A stretch of DNA of 13,982 nt from positions 1 through 13,982 of the forward strand of contig WTXI01000578.1 in the NCBI GenBank assembly GCA_022376515.1. The letters run 5' to 3'. The DNA is from Lactifluus volemus. Its lineage: Eukaryota > Basidiomycota > Agaricomycetes > Russulales > Russulaceae. The notes below the pieces were generated by a model. It made no database searches, was not told where the DNA came from, and saw only the letters and a program-made list of their open reading frames with translations. The translations under genes were made by a program, and so were the position numbers. Below, piece by piece: positions 9,653-13,982 of the stretch. Within the stretch, counting starts at the first letter, position 1. Each line of letters begins with the position of its first letter.

Positions 9653-10766
9653 TTAGTCCTGAGTTTCCTCCTCTTGGCTCTGCTCTTTCCCAACACGCCT
9701 CTCCTTTTCACTCTCCAGCTGGTTGTACAGCAAGAAAAGAGCCTTCTCGTTAGCCTCTGGAGTACCGACGATGGTGAACATGCGTTCTCCCGTCTCGTCA
9801 TGTGGTGCCTTGGCAATGGAAATCTTGGAGCCAGAGAGGCGCCTAATCTCGGTAATTTTGGTACCACCACGGCCAATGATGCAGCCAACCATATCGGATG
9901 GTATGGAGATATTTTGAGTGCGAAGATTAGCAGGATTTCCCGATGTTGGCGAGGGAGGGCTAGGGGGTCGTGCGTTAGAGTCACCATTAGCACGCCTGCC
10001 ATTGAAGCTGGAAGGATAGGCGTGAGAACGCCGGCCGCTGGAGCGCTCATCGGCCACGCCTGGATCATAGAGGACGGTACCGAGGCCCCTCTCCCAGTCT
10101 TCTAATAGACATTTGCCTATTTCTTCGATGGCACGGCCAATAGCCTCGGGTGAACCTTGAACGTCAACAATGCGCTCGGTCGACTGGGGAAGAATCTCCT
10201 TGGAAGCGACCATGCGTGCACCAGAGCCATCTTGAATAGCCTTTATTTTTAGACCGCTGCGGCCTATGATGGTACCCATGAGGTTGTGTGAGATCAAGAG
10301 GCGCATAGAAGTATGGGCAGTGGCGGTGGTGGAGACGGTAGGAGAAGAGGGGTTCGCATCAACGAGCTGAGCAATAATGAGAGCATATGCCTTTGAAGAA
10401 AGGAGTCAGGTTGACGTGTAATGTGTCAATAAATTGCGTGAACACACTTTTGCAACACTTTCGACGGAACCACTGATGCTTAGGACACGGTCATGTATGC
10501 CGGGTAAATTTCTGCTGACACCTGCTTTGACTCCGGTTTGTTCACGGAGGTCGGCAACATTTTTACCACCTTTTCCTATGATGACGCCAGCGTCCTTCGT
10601 GCTCACAAGAGCACGGAGGGTAAGGACGTCACGGCCGGATGGAGAGGGGGATCTAGAACCCTGAGGAGAGGCTAAAAAGAAAGTGAACACGGGAAATAAA
10701 GGTAAATGCGGGAGTGAAAAGAGACGTACAGGAACCACGGGCATGATTAGGGGAGTCGGAAGACAT
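9653..10766 (-). CDS. Triple-KH RNA-binding protein, Rnc1/PCBP type
   Basis: This is a three-KH-domain poly(C)-binding type protein, resembling fission yeast Rnc1 and budding yeast Pbp2/Hek2. Such proteins bind mRNAs and affect their stability or translation. Exons: 10766-10730, 10671-10448, 10390-9653, giving 332 residues. KH1 (about 27-100) has the GXXG loop GKGG at 45-48. KH2 (about 116-185) has GRSG at 130-133, followed by LKIKAIQDGSGARMVASKE. KH3 (about 246-312) has GRGG at 260-263. The N-terminus is Ser/Pro-rich, a disordered Ser/Pro/Arg linker separates KH2 and KH3, and the tail is highly charged (ESEKERR through EEETQD). Exon 1 codes for just 12 complete residues, and intron 2 ends in AAG. 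The start ATG lies at the edge of a pyrimidine-rich leader on the coding strand. It is divergent from the lyase gene. Target RNAs are unknown. Confidence 0.92.
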
Positions 10767-11139
10767 GAAAGAGAGAGGGAAGGAAAGAGGAGGAGAAGGA
10801 GACGAGGAAGGGGGCGGAGGGTGAGAGGTGAGGAAAGGAAGGGAAAGGAAAGCGATAACAGCTGAGGGGTGCACCGAGGGGGTGAGCGCGGCGGACGAAA
10901 AGCGAGGCGCGAGTGCTGTGGTGTGCTGAGACAACTTTGACTCAGATTTAATTAATCGGTCGGCGTTTTCCGTCCGACTTGATGTGCAGCATACATTTGC
11001 TCTGATGTTACAGATATCAGTTCCATCCTTCCGGCCTTTCTCCTCCCACTACAAAGTCTCTCCGTAGTCCCCCTCTCGGCCTCGAGAGCTTCCGCTCTTT
11101 TATTCCCCATGTCTAACCTCGTCCTATCTCTCCTTTACT
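10767..11139. promoter_or_regulatory. Divergent promoter between KH and lyase genes
   Basis: This region of about 370 bp serves two divergent genes. On each side the coding strand is pyrimidine-rich before the start codon (plus strand purine-rich at 10767-10860, pyrimidine-rich from about 11025), as is common at transcription starts of filamentous fungi. Near the middle lie TGACTCA (10938-10945 region), the core of a Gcn4/AP-1 type bZIP site, and an AT-rich TTTAATTAAT element beside it. Assigning these sites to either gene is inference. Confidence 0.5.
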
Positions 11140-13823
11140 ATGCCTGTCTCTCCCTGTCTTTTCCTCTTGCCAGCCTTGCGACAAGTTCCTCTGCTCTTTC
11201 TACGACCCCTACAGGATATGAATATAGTCCTCCAAAGTAGACTTAGTTTTATCACCGCCTCCGCTACTCAGAAATCCCAAATCGCCTCATGGCAAGTCGA
11301 TCCCGCTCCGGTTCTTCATACACACCTGACCTTCTACCGTAGGTTACAAACATTGGGACCTGATGGTAGCTGGCCTGCGTCTGAGATCGATTATACCACT
11401 GGCTGTCCAGCACAACGCGCCAACTGGCCAGCTAGTGGTCATTGGGCTCGTATCCGTACGTAACCCTCATAATTAATCCTACATGTTGCTCTAAGCTTTT
11501 GACGTTCCGTAGTCACCCTCAGTGCCGCGTGGCATGGCGGGCTCAACGGCACTGAGAAATATGCCAACAGTCCAGCCCTCGCTAGTGCCATCTCCTCTGC
11601 CATGGATTTTTGGTTCTCCCGGGACTTCACCACTCCTGGCTGTTTGGATCAAGGTGGCACTGGCGTATGTCCATGTGACACTCCTGGCTTCTGGAACACT
11701 AACTGGTTCTCGAATGTGAGCTATTCTATGTCCTCTGCCGGAGACTCTGAGCTGACTCCCTTTTGGCCAGGTCATACTTGTCCCTAGACTAGTCGACGAG
11801 AGCTGCTTACTGTTTAATGCCTCGCTCACCCCGACACAAATCAATGGGTGCACTACTATTTCTGCGCGAGCATATAACACGTTTTATGAAGGAAAGAGCT
11901 TCCTCACAGGTGCCAACATCCTGGATGTAGCGAAGATAGGAATAGATCTTGCTCTATTCACCTCAAATACAAGCCTTATTGCCGAGGCCTATGCCAGAAT
12001 CAACAATGAGGTTGTTATCGAACCTGGGGTGATGGTCGATGGAATTAAGCCCGATGGGAGTTTCGGCCAACACGGTGGCCTTCTCTACAACGGCAACTAT
12101 GGCAAGGATTAGTAAGCTCGATGGTGGCACGTCCCCAAGTTTTGCCTGCTGACACCCTTCTAGTTCCAATGACGTGCTTGAACTACAGATCGACGCTGCT
12201 GGCACGCAATATGTAGCCAACAGCACTTCCCAAAGTGCCTTTGAGACTCTGATTGATGGGGACCAATGGATGATCTACCGCAACGTGAAGACTGATGTAC
12301 TTCATTGGGACCTTGTGAGTTTGCTGGTTCCCAACATCCTGCATGCACTGAAACAGTGTAAAAGAGTTCTCTCGGGCGGTTTATCTCTTTCCCTGTCGTC
12401 GATGCTCAGTGCGTAACCTGTTCAACGACTTCAGGATTCACCTTCGTGACACATCTTGTTTAGAGCTACAAGCAAGCTAAACCTCAATCTTTCGGAAATC
12501 TTGCAGCTTGGGAAGCTGTGGGGCTCGTCCTCTATGGTCGAAGTCTATGATAACCTTGGAAAGCCTACGAACGATGCAAATGCGGGAAGCCTCATAGGTA
12601 ACAGGATGTTCTACAATAACGATTATATGGTGAGCTGTAGCATCAACACTCAGAGCATTTGTCCTGACGAGCATCTAGGTTCAGCGCGGTCACGGCTATG
12701 TCTCCACGCTGAAAATGTATTCGACGCGGACGAAGAACACCGAATGCACCAACTCGCAGAACGTTCGTGCTTTTTTTTATTGGCGAGCCTATTGAATGAT
12801 GTTTCGCCCTAGCCGTCGGGTTTCCACCTTGCCGACGGCACGCTTTACACTTATCTGCAAGGGGATGAGTATGAGGACATTGCCGCGGCCTGGGATTGGA
12901 ACCTCATCCCGGGAACTACCGTCAATTACGGTGCCACACCCCTCAATTGCGCCCAGGCTCAGTGGACAGGACTCGACTCATTCGTCGGTGGAGCGTCGGA
13001 CGGACAAATTGGTGTCGCTGTCATGAATTATCTCAACCCATTCACCAGAGCATTGCGCTGGCAAAAGGCCTGGTTCTTCCTCGGCAACGACACGCAATAT
13101 GTCATGATCGCCAACCTCACGTCCGATACTAATGCACCCATTTATTCCGTCTTGGACCAGAAAAAACACTATGACACCATCTTTGTTAACAACGATGTGT
13201 TTTCGCCTGGAACCCAAACGTTTAATCACACGGCATCATCGCTCTGGCACGGAGGTGTCGGCTACCTCTTTGATTCAGAATCACCGATACTCTCCTTATC
13301 CGTTGGCGAATCTACAGGTGCATGGTCGGCTATCGGCACTTCAACGCAACCGCCGGAGACAGTCGATATCTTCGCAGCTTGGATCGAGCACCAAGACCTG
13401 AACCAGCCCATCTCGTATACCATCTTTCCAGGTACCACATTTGACAGCTTCCTGGAAAAGAGCAAAGAGCGACATGTCATCCTTCTCCAGAACGATGCTC
13501 ATATATCTGCAATTTTCGACGCAGACTATGGCACTGTCAGTGCAGTTTTCTGGGATGCTTCTGGCGGTACTCTCTTTTTGGGTTCCGGGCCTTCAAGTGA
13601 CCTCGGACTAGCGACCGTTTCTGTCAACGCGAATGTCGCGCTGATCCTTAACTTCAGGACTGGAACCTTCATCGTTTCAGACCCCTCGCAAACGCTTACC
13701 AGTGTAGAGGTCCAGGTGACGAAAAATCAAGACATTCCTTCGACATTCATAGTGGAGCTACCCCAGGGTGGACTAGCGGGAAGTAGCATTACACAGCAGT
13801 TTTTGCATTTTGCCTTTCCATGA
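11140..13823 (+). CDS. Polysaccharide lyase family 8 enzyme, probably secreted
   Basis: PL8 lyases cleave acidic polysaccharides such as hyaluronate, chondroitin or xanthan by beta-elimination; the fungal substrate is unknown. Exons: 11140-11291, 11343-11455, 11513-11715, 11771-12111, 12164-12314, 12365-12408, 12464-12629, 12679-12762, 12813-13823, giving 754 residues. The alpha-toroid half contains SEIDYTTGCPAQRANWPA, WHGGLNGT (95-102), NTNWFSN, TGAN (Asn205), SFGQHGG (His257) and YNGNYG (Tyr266). The His-to-Tyr spacing of nine and the upstream Asn fit the catalytic triad. The later part (WHGGVGYLF onward) is the beta-sandwich half. Several NxS/T sites and cysteines fit secretion. Intron 1 is GC-AG, and intron 5 ends in AAG. 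The N-terminus is uncertain: ATG 11140 gives a hydrophobic but Arg-interrupted leader, while a better signal peptide starts at 11109 in another frame. Confidence 0.9.
11292..11342 (+). other. GC-AG intron in the PL8 gene
   Basis: The donor reads TG|GCAAGT and the acceptor CCGTAG|G, with CTGAC as a branch point about 15 nt before the acceptor. Splicing joins TG to G as Trp and yields SQIASW-LQTLGPDGSWP, matching the usual PL8 N-terminal segment. The GT three bases downstream is in the wrong phase for this acceptor. GCAAGT is the classic consensus of GC donors. The intron is 51 bp with no stop, so retention would insert 17 residues. Confidence 0.75.
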
Positions 13824-13919
13824 CTTTATGATCCGTCACATGCAGATAAAGGCATTGCGAGAGTTATATACGCGTCCCAAATTTTCCCACAAGGGGACAA
13901 ACGTAGTACAATGTAGGTA
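13824..13919. terminator. Convergent 3' region after the PL8 gene
   Basis: These 96 bp lie between the PL8 stop and a probable minus-strand stop codon at 13920-13922. They should carry the 3' ends of both transcripts. The sequence is moderately AT-rich and shows no other feature. Confidence 0.4.
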
Positions 13920-13982
13920 TTAGAAACCGCCAGCGGACTGGTCGTAACCACCTTGATCATACACATCCTGTGGTTGCTGATA
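13920..13982 (-). CDS. C-terminal end of an unidentified minus-strand gene (partial)
   Basis: Read from the window edge, the minus strand has an open frame of 20 residues ending in TAA at 13922-13920. Its composition is rich in Gln, Gly, Tyr and Asp (YQQPQDVYDQGGYDQSAGGF), typical of a low-complexity protein tail rather than of random intergenic DNA. It would converge on the PL8 gene. The family cannot be recognised from this fragment, and it could be chance. Confidence 0.4.
   Translation of the reverse strand, partial: YQQPQDVYDQGGYDQSAGGF

Noticed and set aside
9641..10105. 154-codon plus-strand frame opposite the KH gene
   Set aside because: It covers the KH3 region, which is clearly coding on the minus strand.

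Overview
The window reads as nuclear DNA of a filamentous basidiomycete, probably an Agaricomycete. It is packed with genes on both strands, and almost every gene is broken by many short introns of about 47-88 bp. These have GT...AG ends and CTNAC-type branch points. I reconstructed the genes by eye, choosing splice sites that restore conserved protein motifs. All five complete gene models close in frame. Species and genus cannot be told from the sequence.

Layout: 1-1197 has no supportable gene. It holds a stretch dense in TGAC/GTCA (1-312), a 35-bp-arm hairpin (332-412) and a long hairpin with 125-bp arms (442-706), probably a fold-back or MITE-like element. Next comes an NGL2-like endonuclease/exonuclease/phosphatase-fold RNA exonuclease on the minus strand (1198-3033, 8 exons). 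It is divergent from a large M16-family zinc metalloprotease of the YOL098C/SDD3 type on the plus strand (3266-7539, 21 exons, possible upstream start at 3161). Convergent with the protease is a NUFIP1/Rsa1-like box C/D snoRNP assembly factor (minus, 7635-9122, 3 exons). A triple-KH RNA-binding protein of the Rnc1/PCBP type follows in tandem (minus, 9653-10766, 3 exons). Divergent from it is a secreted-type polysaccharide lyase family 8 enzyme (plus, about 11140-13823, 9 exons). The last 63 bases look like the C-terminal end of another minus-strand gene.

Three of the five genes act on RNA (NGL2-like, NUFIP-like, KH), but they have separate promoters and nothing shows a dedicated cluster. The protease and the lyase look unrelated to them. 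I see no operon, CRISPR array, tRNA, rRNA, insertion sequence with transposase, or novel multi-gene system. The most unusual parts are the paired hairpins at the left end, the GC-AG intron and out-of-frame leader of the lyase gene, the tandem acceptors beside the protease active site, and the competing start codons in the NGL2/protease divergent promoter.
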